16,287 nt of DNA from JARICQ01 sp964428475 (GCA_964428475.1 CAYRYO010000039.1:1-16287), one strand, 5' to 3'. Numbered from the stretch's first letter, positions 1 through 7,986 are shown. The notes: generated from the letters alone by a model not told the origin. Made by a program: numbers and translations.

Positions 1-616
1 TAGCTTTTCTTATTAAGTGCTCTGCATGTTTAGCAGTTTCTTCTTCCCATACTTCATGAGCTACGATTAGTCTACTAAACATGTCTACGATTAGATAGAG
101 TTTATAGTACCCACCTTTGATAAATGCATTTAACCATGTTATGTCCCAGGTCCAAACCTGATTTGGTGATGTTGCTACATGTGTTGGCGGAGTTCTCTTT
201 ACTGGTGATTTTGCTCTACTGCGGGAAGTATTCATTTTTTCTTCTCTTAGCACTCTATACATGGTTGATTCAGATGCAATATATTTACCTTTATCGGCTA
301 GCTTTGGTACTATTTGTGATGGTGTTAAATCCCTATATTCAGGACTGTTTAAAGTTTTAATTATTTCATTTCTTTCTTCTTTTGTTATTTTGTTTTTAGG
401 AGTTGGTCTAGTGATTAATGGTCTTTGATCTTTTTTTATATCTCCATCTCTAGTCCACCTCTGATATGTTCTATCACTAATATTTAATACCTCACATGCT
501 GGTTTTAACCTAGCACCTGCTTCTCTTGCTTCATTGATCAGCTCTACTGCTATATTCCGATCATGGGTACTGATCAGTCTTCCTCGTGTTCCCCCCAGAT
601 GGATTGGGCCTTTTTT
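1..616 (-). CDS. IS3-family transposase orfB, partial (DDE catalytic part)
   Basis: This is a continuous minus-strand reading frame, -1 relative to orfA, open from the slippery site to the left edge (about 205 residues). It reads HDRNIAVELINEA, then LKPACEVLNISDRTYQRW, which is a helix-turn-helix-like segment. Next is a linker region with LTPSQIVPKLADKG and STMYRVLREE. The start of the integrase core follows: QVWTWDITWL, whose aspartate (143-145) is the first D of the DDE triad, then LIVDMFSRLIVAHEVW. The second D and the E lie beyond the window. A TAG stop sits directly upstream of the slippery A-run in this frame, and no ATG occurs for a long way. OrfB can therefore probably be made only as a frameshift fusion with orfA. 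Confidence 0.88.
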
Positions 617-1089
617 CTAAGTACCAATAGTGCAGCTGTTTCAGCTAATGCTTTTTCTTTTCTCGTAAGTTCTTTTTGAAGATCTTTGTTTCTTTTTTGT
701 TCTTCTTTTAGACTATCTTTAAGTTTATTTGGATCTTCTGAAACTTCATTATTAGCCTTAAGGCATTGCTTTCTCCATGTTTTTACTTCATCTACAAAGA
801 TGCCTTTTCTTCTACAGTATTCAGCTAGTTCAGTTTCATTAAGGGTTGATGTTTCAAGTACTATTTGAAATTTATCTTCAGATGTCCATTTACTTGGTGA
901 TTTATATTTTGTTTTATTATCGTCATTTTTAGCTTTGCTCTTTTTTATCCATTCATATATTGTAGGTCTAGGAATTCCTAGTTCTTCTGATAGACTTTTA
1001 ACTGTATCTGTTGTAGGTTGTTCTAGCCTTTTTAGTAGAGATGCTTTAAATTCTTCTGTATATCTTTTATTTTTATTGGTTTTAGCCAT
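574..1089 (-). CDS. IS3-family transposase orfA (DNA-binding subunit)
   Basis: This 171-residue protein has two helix-turn-helix-like segments. The first is RYTEEFKASLLKRL through IPRPTIYEWIKKSK, about residues 9-52. The second is about residues 66-110 and resembles the first (KWTSEDKFQIVLE, ELAEYCRRKG, VDEVKTWRKQ). A charged heptad-like coiled coil follows (about 120-160), then the typical end LLVLRKKAQSIWGEHEED. OrfA proteins of this family bind the element's ends and also act as the N-terminal half of the frameshifted OrfAB transposase. The start is set by an AAGGAG ribosome binding site just upstream on the minus strand (around 1096-1101). The doubled HTH makes it longer than the roughly 100 residues of a typical IS3 orfA. 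Confidence 0.9.
   Translation of the reverse strand: MAKTNKNKRYTEEFKASLLKRLEQPTTDTVKSLSEELGIPRPTIYEWIKKSKAKNDDNKTKYKSPSKWTSEDKFQIVLETSTLNETELAEYCRRKGIFVDEVKTWRKQCLKANNEVSEDPNKLKDSLKEEQKRNKDLQKELTRKEKALAETAALLVLRKKAQSIWGEHEED
610..616 (-). promoter_or_regulatory. Programmed -1 ribosomal frameshift site (A_AAA_AAG)
   Basis: On the minus strand the orfA codons AGA AAA AAG place the heptamer A_AAA_AAG in the correct phase for simultaneous -1 slippage. Slippage moves ribosomes into the orfB frame (GGC CCA ATC ...), which is open to the window edge. The same heptamer type is known for IS3-family elements such as IS911. Just downstream, a CCC and a run of six G lie about 9 nt apart and could form a small stimulatory stem. 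The palindrome ACTGATCAGT spans the orfA stop. Confidence 0.85.
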
Positions 1090-1116
1090 AATTTATTCTC
1101 CTTAGGTTTTGTCGTA

Positions 1117-1149
1117 ATTATATTATATCTAATTTTTACTCTACGACAA
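1117..1149 (-). promoter_or_regulatory. Probable IS transposase promoter at the element's end
   Basis: On the minus strand, TTGTCG (1144-1149) is followed after 16 bp by TATAAT (1122-1127). A second TATAAT overlaps at 1117-1122. The -35 box lies in the terminal repeat itself, and its first T would come from flanking DNA if the end is at 1148. The 7-bp inverted pair TGTCGTA/TACGACA brackets the -10 region, so transposase bound to the end could block transcription. The promoter call rests on box match and spacing only. Confidence 0.5.
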
Positions 1150-1314
1150 CTATCCTACCACATAGGGAATAGAAATTGGGTTGAAAGTGGAGAAAGTAAA
1201 AAAGAAACTTTTGGATTGTATTATGATGAAAAGTACAAAGATTTCTATTTAACGCTTAATCCTGATATAGGTGAAAGGGAAGACTTGACCGTTGTAACAT
1301 TTAGTATTGAATAA
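1150..1314 (+). pseudogene. 3' remnant of a gene truncated by the IS
   Basis: From the inferred IS end, one plus-strand frame stays open for 54 codons to a TAA at 1312-1314. It reads through SYHIGNRNWVESGE, FGLYYDEKYKDFYLTL and DLTVVTFSIE, which looks like a real protein end: mixed hydrophobic and charged beta-strand-like sequence in good codon usage. No start codon with a ribosome binding site is present, and the frame runs back into IS sequence. The simplest reading is the C-terminal stub of a gene whose 5' part lies on the other side of the element. Its family was not recognised. The stop is only 17 bp from the lipoprotein start, so the two were probably co-transcribed before the insertion. 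Confidence 0.6.
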
Positions 1315-1331
1315 AAAGGAGGTAGCAAACT

Positions 1332-2135
1332 ATGAAAAACAAATTTCTTATTCTTATCTTAGCATTGATTGTTGCATTAACTGTATTGGGGTGTTCAGGA
1401 GAAAAAGCTATGGAAAACACAGAAACAACTAATTCACAGCAGGATGCTGATCAAACAATGGATGTAGAAGAAACAAACAATGAAGAAGCTGAAGCATCCA
1501 ATGAAGCAGCTATAGATAGTTCGCTAGAAGGGATAGAATTATTTAGTTCCATTTCAGGAGATAGACCTAAGACTATGAAAATAAAAATGGATATGACAAG
1601 TTGGGGGACGACTACAAGCTCTACATCCTACTATGATGGTGACAACACAAGGACAGAAACGGTAGTGGAAGAGATCGGTAAGAGTGTATTGATATATAAT
1701 GCGGATGAAGAAATAATGTATAACTATGTAGAAGGCTCAGGAGAAGGTATTAAAATTATTGGGGCTGATATAGAATCAGCAGAAGAAGCAGGTTTAACGA
1801 TGGATATGAGTACTAAATTTTCAGCTATATCACAAGAACTTTCAGATGATGTGATAGCAAGAGTGGAAAAATTAGATCAAGAAGAAGTAGTATATATAGA
1901 AATAACAGAATCAGATGAAGAAGTGGGTGATATGCTTGTTAAAATGTGGTATTCAGTTAAATATAAAGTACCATTAAAATATGAAATAATCATGGGTGAA
2001 CAGCCACTTATCTTGTTAGAGGTTGTTGAAATTGAAAAAGATATAAGTATTGATAAAAATATGTTTATAGCTCCAAGCGATATTAATTTTGAAGATGTAG
2101 ATATGGATGCAATGATGGGATTGATAGAAGAATAA
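1332..2135 (+). CDS. Secreted lipoprotein with a LolA-like domain (tentative)
   Basis: This 267-residue protein has a clear lipoprotein signal. It starts MKNK, followed by a hydrophobic stretch (residues 5-18) and the lipobox VLGC, with Cys21 as the lipidation site. Residues 22-60 form a low-complexity acidic linker rich in E, N, T and D. The rest alternates short beta-like strands (TMKIKMDMTSWG, SYYDGDNTRTET, KSVLIYNADEEIMYNY, VKMWYSVKYKVPLKYEII). This pattern recalls LolA/LppX-like and DUF4412-type lipoproteins that bind hydrophobic ligands. That fold is inferred from pattern only. The start is supported by AGGAGG at 1317-1322. No convincing promoter lies directly upstream, so expression may depend on read-through across the IS-truncated gene. 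A terminator follows. Confidence 0.75.
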   Translation: MKNKFLILILALIVALTVLGCSGEKAMENTETTNSQQDADQTMDVEETNNEEAEASNEAAIDSSLEGIELFSSISGDRPKTMKIKMDMTSWGTTTSSTSYYDGDNTRTETVVEEIGKSVLIYNADEEIMYNYVEGSGEGIKIIGADIESAEEAGLTMDMSTKFSAISQELSDDVIARVEKLDQEEVVYIEITESDEEVGDMLVKMWYSVKYKVPLKYEIIMGEQPLILLEVVEIEKDISIDKNMFIAPSDINFEDVDMDAMMGLIEE

Positions 2136-2195
2136 AAGATAACTTAGTTAAAATATATAGCTATAATAAACTTTAATGTCAAAAAGGTTTTATAG

Positions 2196-2236
2196 TAAAA
2201 TCACCTCAAATAAATATAATGGGGTGATTTTATTTG
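2196..2236 (+). terminator. Intrinsic terminator after the lipoprotein gene
   Basis: TAAAATCACC (2196-2205) pairs perfectly with GGTGATTTTA (2223-2232). The stem can be extended by a T-G and a C-G pair, leaving a loop of 13 nt, and it is followed by more T. The A-run on the left arm means it could also work in the opposite direction. It separates the lipoprotein gene from the exporter operon. Confidence 0.75.
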
Positions 2237-2326
2237 CTTGATTATACTTAACCATGAGTATATACTGAAATAAAGTCTATTAGGCACTAAATCATTATTA
2301 TCCGGTTGAAAATGATTAATATTGGA

Positions 2327-2354
2327 TTGACAATGAATGGGTATAAATTATAGG
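2327..2354 (+). promoter_or_regulatory. Promoter of the ABC exporter operon
   Basis: TTGACA (2327-2332), a perfect -35 box, is followed after 16 bp by TATAGG (2349-2354). Transcription would start near 2361, about 40 nt before the first gene. A 7-bp inverted repeat, AATCATT (2290-2296) with AATGATT (2311-2317), lies just upstream and could be an operator. No regulator gene is adjacent. Apart from the terminator and these sites, 2136-2399 shows no gene. Confidence 0.6.
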
Positions 2355-2399
2355 CATAGGTGTCGTAAGGTCAAAACCGTATAGTAAGAAGGAGGATTT

Positions 2400-4139
2400 A
2401 TGTTTAAAAATTTTTTGTGGTTTATTTCATACTATAAAAATAAATATATTTTAGCAATTATTTTTTTATTTTTAAGTAATTTAGTTGGTTTAATACCGCC
2501 ATATATAACAGGTAGGCTAACTGATATGATATTCCAAGATTCAATTGCACTAAAGACATTTTTAATTATTTTAGGATTAGATTTATTTGTTATAGGTATA
2601 AAATACTTCTTTGCCATGGGTTGGGCTTATTTTACATTTAGAGCTGGAAATGAGATAGATTATAAAAGCAGAGACAATCTTATGACAAAGTTCTTGGGAC
2701 AATCTCTTAAATTTTTTGAAAAGCATTCGACTGGTTCTCTTATGGGAAAAGCTACTAATGATGTGGATAGTATTAGTAATTTAGCAGGAATCGGTACCCT
2801 GAGTTTGTTTGATTCTACAGTGTTTCCCATCATTATCATTATAATGATGATGGTAGTGGTTGATGTCAAATTAACCTTGGCTGCTATAATACCTCTTCCA
2901 ATCCTCGCGTATTTGAGCATATGGATTGGAGATAGAATTCTTGTAAGATGGGCTAAAGTGCAAAGAGCTTTTGATAGGCTAAATACAAATGTATTAGAAG
3001 ATATAGATGGTATAAGAATTATTCGAGTCTTCAATCTTCAAGCATATAGACGTAACAAGTTTGAAGAAAATGGGAGAAAATTATTAGATAGAAATATGGA
3101 CGTTGTAAAATATCAAGCATTACTCACTCCAGTTCAAAGGATCATACCCGCATTTACATTTATTATAGGCATAAGCTATGGCTCGATATTAATTTCAAAA
3201 GGGGAAATCACCATAGGTCAGTTAATTTCCTTTACCTATTATTTAAATATGCTTGTATGGCCAATGCATGCATTTGGAAACTTTATTAACTTAAAACAAC
3301 AAGCCAATGCCTCAATGGATAGAATTCAAGAAGTACTAGATTATGAAGAGGATATTATGGATAGTGATGAAGCTATAGATATATCTATTAATCCTGATAT
3401 AGAGTTTATAAATCACAGTTTCAAATATCCTTCGTCAGAGGGATACGTGCTGAAGGATTTAAATATAAAAATTGAAAAAGGCAAATCTTTAGGAATACTA
3501 GGCAAGACTGGTTCCGGCAAATCGACTTTTGTAAAGCAACTGTTACATCTATATCCGATGGCAACAGATAGTATAACTATTAATGGAGATAGTCTTGATA
3601 AATATACTATTTCAAGTATTAGAGAGCTAATTGCTTATGTGCCACAAAAACATATGATATTTTCAAAGAGTATCAGAGATAATATAAAAATCTCAAGACC
3701 AAATGCTAGTGATGAAGATGTAATGGAAGCCATTAAACTTGCTGATTTTGAAAAAGATCTAAAAATATTTCCTAAAGGATTAGATACTCTTTGCGGTGAA
3801 CGGGGTATTTCTCTTTCAGGTGGGCAAAATCAGAGAATTGCTATTGCCAGAGGATTTCTAAAGGATCCTGATATTCTAATACTAGATGATGCTATGAGTG
3901 CAGTTGATGGTAGAACAGAAAAGAATATTATAGCTAACATAAAAAGAAGTAGAAAAGGAAAGACCATGATTATTTCAAGTCACAGAATAAGTCAAATTAA
4001 AGATCTTGATGAGATAATAGTTCTAGATGAGGGTGAAATTGTAGAAAGAGGTAGCCACGATCAACTAATTAAAGAAGGAAAGTGGTACTGTAAACAATAT
4101 GAAAATCAGTCAGCAAGGAGTCAATTTGATGAAGAATAA
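2400..4139 (+). CDS. ABC exporter half-transporter, degenerate-site subunit (BmrC/YheI-like)
   Basis: This 579-residue protein has an N-terminal six-helix exporter domain (about 1-310) fused to an ATPase domain. Visible motifs are Walker A GKTGSGKS (from residue 368), a Q-loop in AYVPQKHMIF, the signature LSGGQ (from 472), Walker B ILILDD, and the H-loop His528 in ISSHR. The position of the catalytic glutamate after Walker B holds Asp497. This is the hallmark of the non-canonical half of heterodimeric exporters such as BmrC/BmrD, LmrC/LmrD and TM287/288. The partner is the next gene, which overlaps it. The likely role is ATP-driven export of drugs, lipids or peptides across the cell membrane; the substrate cannot be told from sequence. 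The start has AAGGAGG at 2389-2395. Confidence 0.93.
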   Translation: MFKNFLWFISYYKNKYILAIIFLFLSNLVGLIPPYITGRLTDMIFQDSIALKTFLIILGLDLFVIGIKYFFAMGWAYFTFRAGNEIDYKSRDNLMTKFLGQSLKFFEKHSTGSLMGKATNDVDSISNLAGIGTLSLFDSTVFPIIIIIMMMVVVDVKLTLAAIIPLPILAYLSIWIGDRILVRWAKVQRAFDRLNTNVLEDIDGIRIIRVFNLQAYRRNKFEENGRKLLDRNMDVVKYQALLTPVQRIIPAFTFIIGISYGSILISKGEITIGQLISFTYYLNMLVWPMHAFGNFINLKQQANASMDRIQEVLDYEEDIMDSDEAIDISINPDIEFINHSFKYPSSEGYVLKDLNIKIEKGKSLGILGKTGSGKSTFVKQLLHLYPMATDSITINGDSLDKYTISSIRELIAYVPQKHMIFSKSIRDNIKISRPNASDEDVMEAIKLADFEKDLKIFPKGLDTLCGERGISLSGGQNQRIAIARGFLKDPDILILDDAMSAVDGRTEKNIIANIKRSRKGKTMIISSHRISQIKDLDEIIVLDEGEIVERGSHDQLIKEGKWYCKQYENQSARSQFDEE

Positions 4140-5874
4140 TATAAAAAATGAACTAGTAACAAAAAAAATAAAGCAATATGCAAAAGATGAAAGGAAAACC
4201 TTATCTAGTGGTTTATTACTTTCACTAATGCGTACATTGATGGAAATTATAGGTCCTTTAATTATTGGATTTATACTGAACAATCATATAAAAGTAGATT
4301 TACAAAAAACGGATTTTATATCTATTGTGAAACTGCTTTTAATTTATTTGATAGTTTATCTTCTTAGTGGATTGTTCTCTAATTTGGCCTTGGTATCCTT
4401 TGAAAAAGCAGCAAATAAAATTGCTTTTAGTGTGCAAAAAGATGTTTATAAACATGTAACAAAACTTCCTATATCTTATTTTGATAATTTACCTTCAGGA
4501 AGCATAGTATCTAGGATTACAAATGATACAAATAAGTTGAAGATGATGTTTCGCTTGATTTTAGCCGATATGACAACTTCAACTATAATGATTATTAGTA
4601 TCTTTGGGATGATTCTTATAACAAACTTCCCAGTAGGAATAATGTTGTTGATACTTGTGCCGGTGATATATATTATATTTAATGATTTAAGGTATAAAAC
4701 TAGAAAATATACAACTCTTAATAGAAGTTACATAAGCGATATAAACTCAAGTATTAATGAAAATATACAGAACATGGAGATAATACAATCATTTAATAAG
4801 GAAGATTATATAAAAAATGAATTTGACACGATCAATGAGAAGATATTTAAAACAAATTTAGAAATGACTAAAGTTAGAAGCTATGGAGGCTATAGAGCAA
4901 TTGATATTGTTGGTTATATTGGAACAGTTATAGTTCTCCTATATTTTGGAGTTGGGAAGATAACAGGAAGCTATGCAGTTACTATTGGCAGTATGTATAT
5001 AACAATAGATTATGTCACTAAGATTTTTAATAATATAAGTACGGTTGTGACAAGGTTTGGAGAATTAGAACAGTCATATGCTTCTGCTACACATATATTT
5101 GATTTATTAGACTTAGAAGCAATGGAGGAATTACAGGGAGAACTTACAGATATCAAAGGTGATGTGAAATTTGAAGAGCTTTATTTTGCATATGATGAAG
5201 ATGACGTTTTAAGGGGCATAGATTTTGAAGTCAAAAGCGGAGAAACTATAGCATTTGTTGGTTCAACAGGCAGTGGGAAGAGTACCATAATAAACTTGAT
5301 TTTGAAATTTTATAGTCCAAGACTTGGCAATATATATATTGATGGTAAAAATATAAAAGATATTAATAGAAATTCACTTAGAGAACATATGGCAGTAGTT
5401 CTCCAGGATGCCTTTATTTTTGAAACGGATATAAAAGATAATATTAGACTGGATAATAGCTTTTATACTGATGAAGATGTGAAAAAAGCTCTTATAGATG
5501 TAGGCGGAGAAGGACTTGTAAGAAGGGGAATTGATCAAAAGATATTTGAAAAGGGCAACAATCTTAGTCAAGGCGAAAAACAATTAATTTCCTTTGCAAG
5601 GGCATATATTAGAAATCCAAAGCTATTAATTCTAGACGAGGCTACATCTAATATTGATACTGAAACAGAGAAAGCAATTCAAAAAGGTATCCAAAGATTA
5701 AAGGAGGATCGTACAACTTTTATAATAGCTCATAGACTTTCTACTATAAAGGATGTAGATAAGATCATTGTTCTTCACAAGGGGAAGATAATTGAAAGAG
5801 GCAATCATGAGTCCTTAATGCTTGAAGATGGTTTGTATAAAAATATGTACGATGAACAGATGAGAAAGCAGTAG
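4129..5874 (+). CDS. ABC exporter half-transporter, catalytic subunit (BmrD/YheH-like)
   Basis: The start was chosen at ATG 4129 rather than the upstream in-frame ATG 4099. AAGGAG (4115-4120) lies 8 nt before it, and it leaves only an 11-nt overlap with the previous gene, which implies translational coupling. The 581-residue product has an exporter membrane domain (about 1-325) and an ATPase domain. The motifs are Walker A GSTGSGKS (from 378), Q-loop VVLQDAFIF, signature LSQGE (from 479), Walker B LLILDE with catalytic Glu504, and H-loop His535. The canonical Glu with a deviant LSQGE signature mirrors the first subunit (Asp with LSGGQ). The pair should form one active and one degenerate ATP site. 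It is shorter than B. subtilis BmrD because it lacks extra N-terminal sequence. Confidence 0.93.
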   Translation: MKNNIKNELVTKKIKQYAKDERKTLSSGLLLSLMRTLMEIIGPLIIGFILNNHIKVDLQKTDFISIVKLLLIYLIVYLLSGLFSNLALVSFEKAANKIAFSVQKDVYKHVTKLPISYFDNLPSGSIVSRITNDTNKLKMMFRLILADMTTSTIMIISIFGMILITNFPVGIMLLILVPVIYIIFNDLRYKTRKYTTLNRSYISDINSSINENIQNMEIIQSFNKEDYIKNEFDTINEKIFKTNLEMTKVRSYGGYRAIDIVGYIGTVIVLLYFGVGKITGSYAVTIGSMYITIDYVTKIFNNISTVVTRFGELEQSYASATHIFDLLDLEAMEELQGELTDIKGDVKFEELYFAYDEDDVLRGIDFEVKSGETIAFVGSTGSGKSTIINLILKFYSPRLGNIYIDGKNIKDINRNSLREHMAVVLQDAFIFETDIKDNIRLDNSFYTDEDVKKALIDVGGEGLVRRGIDQKIFEKGNNLSQGEKQLISFARAYIRNPKLLILDEATSNIDTETEKAIQKGIQRLKEDRTTFIIAHRLSTIKDVDKIIVLHKGKIIERGNHESLMLEDGLYKNMYDEQMRKQ

Positions 5875-5906
5875 TAAATAACAAAAAAAGATGAGGCGAA
5901 TTTATG

Positions 5907-5935
5907 ATATAGAATATATAGTATATAGAATATAT
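5907..5935 (+). repeat. Short AT-rich tandem repeat
   Basis: A 16-bp unit, ATATAGAATATATAGT, is present once fully (5907-5922) and then again for 13 bp (5923-5935). It lies between the exporter operon and its terminator. It has no recognised function. Confidence 0.6.
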
Positions 5936-5959
5936 CTGATATTAATTGTAAAGCTGAAG

Positions 5960-5994
5960 GGCTTAATCCATATACTGATGAAATTAAGCCTTTT
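5960..5994 (+). terminator. Terminator between convergent exporter and ABC-F genes
   Basis: GGCTTAAT (5960-5967) pairs with ATTAAGCC (5983-5990), with a 15-nt loop and TTTT directly after (5991-5994). It suits termination of the plus-strand exporter operon. The right arm includes the stop codon of the minus-strand ABC-F gene (5984-5986), so the two convergent genes are packed as tightly as possible. Confidence 0.65.
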
Positions 5995-7723
5995 CAATTA
6001 ATTCTTTAAGCTGTCCAGTTACAACCTTTGCAAGTGTAAAATCATTATTTTCTAAAGCACGGTCAATCTTTGTTTCAAGTGTCTTCTTCTTGGTTTCAAT
6101 TTCCAAATAGTCCTTTTCAAAGTGATCCGAATAGATTATCTTTCTAAATTTTCTAATGCTCATCTTTCTAATTGTCTTATCTTCAATAATTAAAACATAA
6201 TCCATACAGTTAACGATGGAATAAAAATCATGTGAAATCATTAAAATAGCGCCCTTATAGTTAAGTATAGCTTTTTCAAGGGCTATTTGTGAATATGTAT
6301 CTAAATGACTTGTAGGCTCATCAAGTAGAAGCATATTAGAGCCTTTAAAAGCAATCTTAGCTAATTGAAGTATATTTTTTTCACCACCAGATAAAGACTC
6401 TATTTTTTGGCTTAATACCTCTTCATCAAACCCATAATCTAAAAGATAAGATGTAATCGCATCAAAAGTTTTAAATCCAGCATCGAAAAACTCTTGAAAT
6501 ATAGTATTTGAATTATCTAGCATTTCATCTTGAACTTGAGATAAATAAGCAGCTTTGATTTGCTCATTAAATTTAATAGAATTATTATTATTTTGAAATA
6601 TTTCACGGAGTAGGGTTGTTTTCCCTGTGCCATTTGCACCGATTATTACAACTTTATCATTGGATTTAATTTCAAAATTTATATTTTTTAGCAAAAGATC
6701 ATCAAAGGCAATACTGTAATCTTTTACTTCTAAAGCAGTAGTTTCTTCTATTTCTTTAGTAATAGTCAAATTGATTGTTGGTTCCTTAATAGATACAAAA
6801 GGGGCCTTGATTCTACGAGCAAGTAGCCTTTCTTGGATTTTAACCCTAGAATTTACATGTTGGCCTATAGAAGCATCAGCATTCATCTCTGCGGCAAATC
6901 TAAATTTATCAATTAAAGCATCATTTCTTTTAATTTCTTCAGTATCAGCATAAGCTAATTCTTGAAGTTCTATCTTGCTTTCTAGAAGAGAAAGGTTATA
7001 ATCAATATAATTTCCATCAAACTCTTGAATTTCCATATTTTCAATGTGCAGAATTTTATTGAAGCAATGGTTTAGTAAATATCTATTGTGAGTAATTACG
7101 AGCAGAGTTCCCTTATAAGAATTAATTAAATTTTTAAGAGAATTTAGATTTTCAAAATCTAAAAATACATCGGGTTCATCCATTATCATTAAATCGGGAG
7201 TATTTATCATTTCCTTAATTACTTGTATAAGTTTGAATTCCCCACCACTAAGCTCAGATAACATTAAATCTTTAAGTTTACTTAGCTTTGCAAGATTTAA
7301 ATTCCTGTTAATAGTGCTTTCAAATTCATTTCCGCCAATTGCATTAAATTCATCTGAAGTTTTTTGGTATTCCTCTAATAATATATCAATATCTTGAGAT
7401 AATTCCATTTTAGTGCAAATTTCTGCTAATTTATTTTGAAGTCCTATAAATTTTTCGCCGATATATTCAAACACTGTGAGTGTTTTTGTTTTATTTGCCT
7501 GGTAGAACTGGCTTACATATCCAATTCTTGTACTATCATCTATCTCTAATTTACCATCAAATAAATATCTTTCCGGGTCTATAATTAAGTCCACCAATGT
7601 ACTCTTTCCGCTACCACTTATTCCTATAAAGGCACAGTGAACGCTGTCTTCCAATGTAAATGAGATGTTTTTATATAAATCTTTTTGTGGAAATGAGTAG
7701 GACAATTTATCAACTTTTATCAT
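5984..7723 (-). CDS. ABC-F family ATPase (possible ribosome-protection protein)
   Basis: This 579-residue cytoplasmic protein has two ATPase domains and no membrane segment, the ABC-F layout. Domain 1 (about 1-245) has Walker A GISGSGKS (34-41), signature LSGGE and Walker B LMIMDEPDVFLD. Domain 2 (about 335-520) has Walker A GANGTGKT, signature LSGGE and Walker B LLLDEPTSHLD. A charged linker of about 90 residues joins them, the region that in antibiotic-resistance ABC-F proteins reaches the ribosomal P/E site. A basic C-terminal extension follows. The family includes housekeeping factors (EttA, Uup, YfmR) and resistance proteins (Vga, Lsa, CplR). The unusual DEPDVFLD in domain 1 argues against a standard housekeeping member, but resistance is not proven. 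The start has AAGGTGAT just upstream. Confidence 0.88.
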   Translation of the reverse strand: MIKVDKLSYSFPQKDLYKNISFTLEDSVHCAFIGISGSGKSTLVDLIIDPERYLFDGKLEIDDSTRIGYVSQFYQANKTKTLTVFEYIGEKFIGLQNKLAEICTKMELSQDIDILLEEYQKTSDEFNAIGGNEFESTINRNLNLAKLSKLKDLMLSELSGGEFKLIQVIKEMINTPDLMIMDEPDVFLDFENLNSLKNLINSYKGTLLVITHNRYLLNHCFNKILHIENMEIQEFDGNYIDYNLSLLESKIELQELAYADTEEIKRNDALIDKFRFAAEMNADASIGQHVNSRVKIQERLLARRIKAPFVSIKEPTINLTITKEIEETTALEVKDYSIAFDDLLLKNINFEIKSNDKVVIIGANGTGKTTLLREIFQNNNNSIKFNEQIKAAYLSQVQDEMLDNSNTIFQEFFDAGFKTFDAITSYLLDYGFDEEVLSQKIESLSGGEKNILQLAKIAFKGSNMLLLDEPTSHLDTYSQIALEKAILNYKGAILMISHDFYSIVNCMDYVLIIEDKTIRKMSIRKFRKIIYSDHFEKDYLEIETKKKTLETKIDRALENNDFTLAKVVTGQLKELIEKA

Positions 7724-7805
7724 ATTATCACCTTTTCCTTATCAATGTAAAAGAGCTTATACAAATAAATTCTTCTACATATTATTTCCTAAATTGTAAG
7801 TTAAT

Positions 7806-7811
7806 ATTATA
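7806..7811 (-). promoter_or_regulatory. Extended -10 promoter of the ABC-F gene
   Basis: On the minus strand TGTTATAAT forms an extended -10 element, with TATAAT at 7806-7811. No good -35 box lies 16-18 bp upstream. Transcription would begin near 7799, giving a leader of about 75 nt before the ABC-F start. Confidence 0.5.
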
Positions 7812-7986
7812 ACACTTTTTTCTCTAATATACATAATTATTTATTTAAAAAATAATGATTGCAAATCAATCATATATATATATAGTAGCAAATAAATAAA
7901 TCTTTATTGGCCTATTGCTAATCTAGTGTTTATGAAAATCGTTAAAATAATACATTTAAAAAAGCTTTTTAATTACTTAGTAAATA

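Larger units (their letters stand above)
1..1148 (-). mobile_element. IS3-family insertion sequence, cut by the left window edge
   Basis: The minus strand carries the two overlapping reading frames of an IS3-family element: orfA (574-1089) and orfB (616 to beyond position 1). They are joined by a -1 frameshift site. The end next to orfA is placed at about 1148, where the minus strand begins TGTCGTAGAG, because IS3-family ends normally start with TG. The other end and the target duplication lie outside the window, so the exact terminus is inferred. The element appears intact as far as it can be read, with no stop or frameshift beyond the programmed one, so it may still be active. A copy of TGTCGTA/TACGACA recurs as a 7-bp inverted pair at 1110-1116 and 1142-1148 around the element's promoter. 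Confidence 0.88.

Noticed and set aside
124..360. A 78-codon plus-strand open frame inside the IS
   Set aside because: It is antisense to the transposase core, whose WTWDITWL motif is unambiguous; the hydrophobic sequence is a by-product of AT-rich antisense codons.
1285..1310. TTGACC ... TATTGA as a promoter for the lipoprotein gene
   Set aside because: The spacer is only 14 bp and the -10 match is weak.
2361..2367. TGTCGTA identical to the IS terminal 7-mer, just before the exporter genes
   Set aside because: Identity does not extend beyond seven or eight bases and there are no other IS remnants, so it is treated as coincidence.
4099..4128. Longer start (ATG 4099) for the second exporter gene
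   Set aside because: ATG 4129 has the better ribosome binding site (AAGGAG at 4115-4120) and gives the expected N-terminus; the longer form would overlap the first gene by 41 nt.
7871..7884. (TA)n run in the divergent intergenic region
   Set aside because: Too short and low in information to assign a function in AT-rich DNA.
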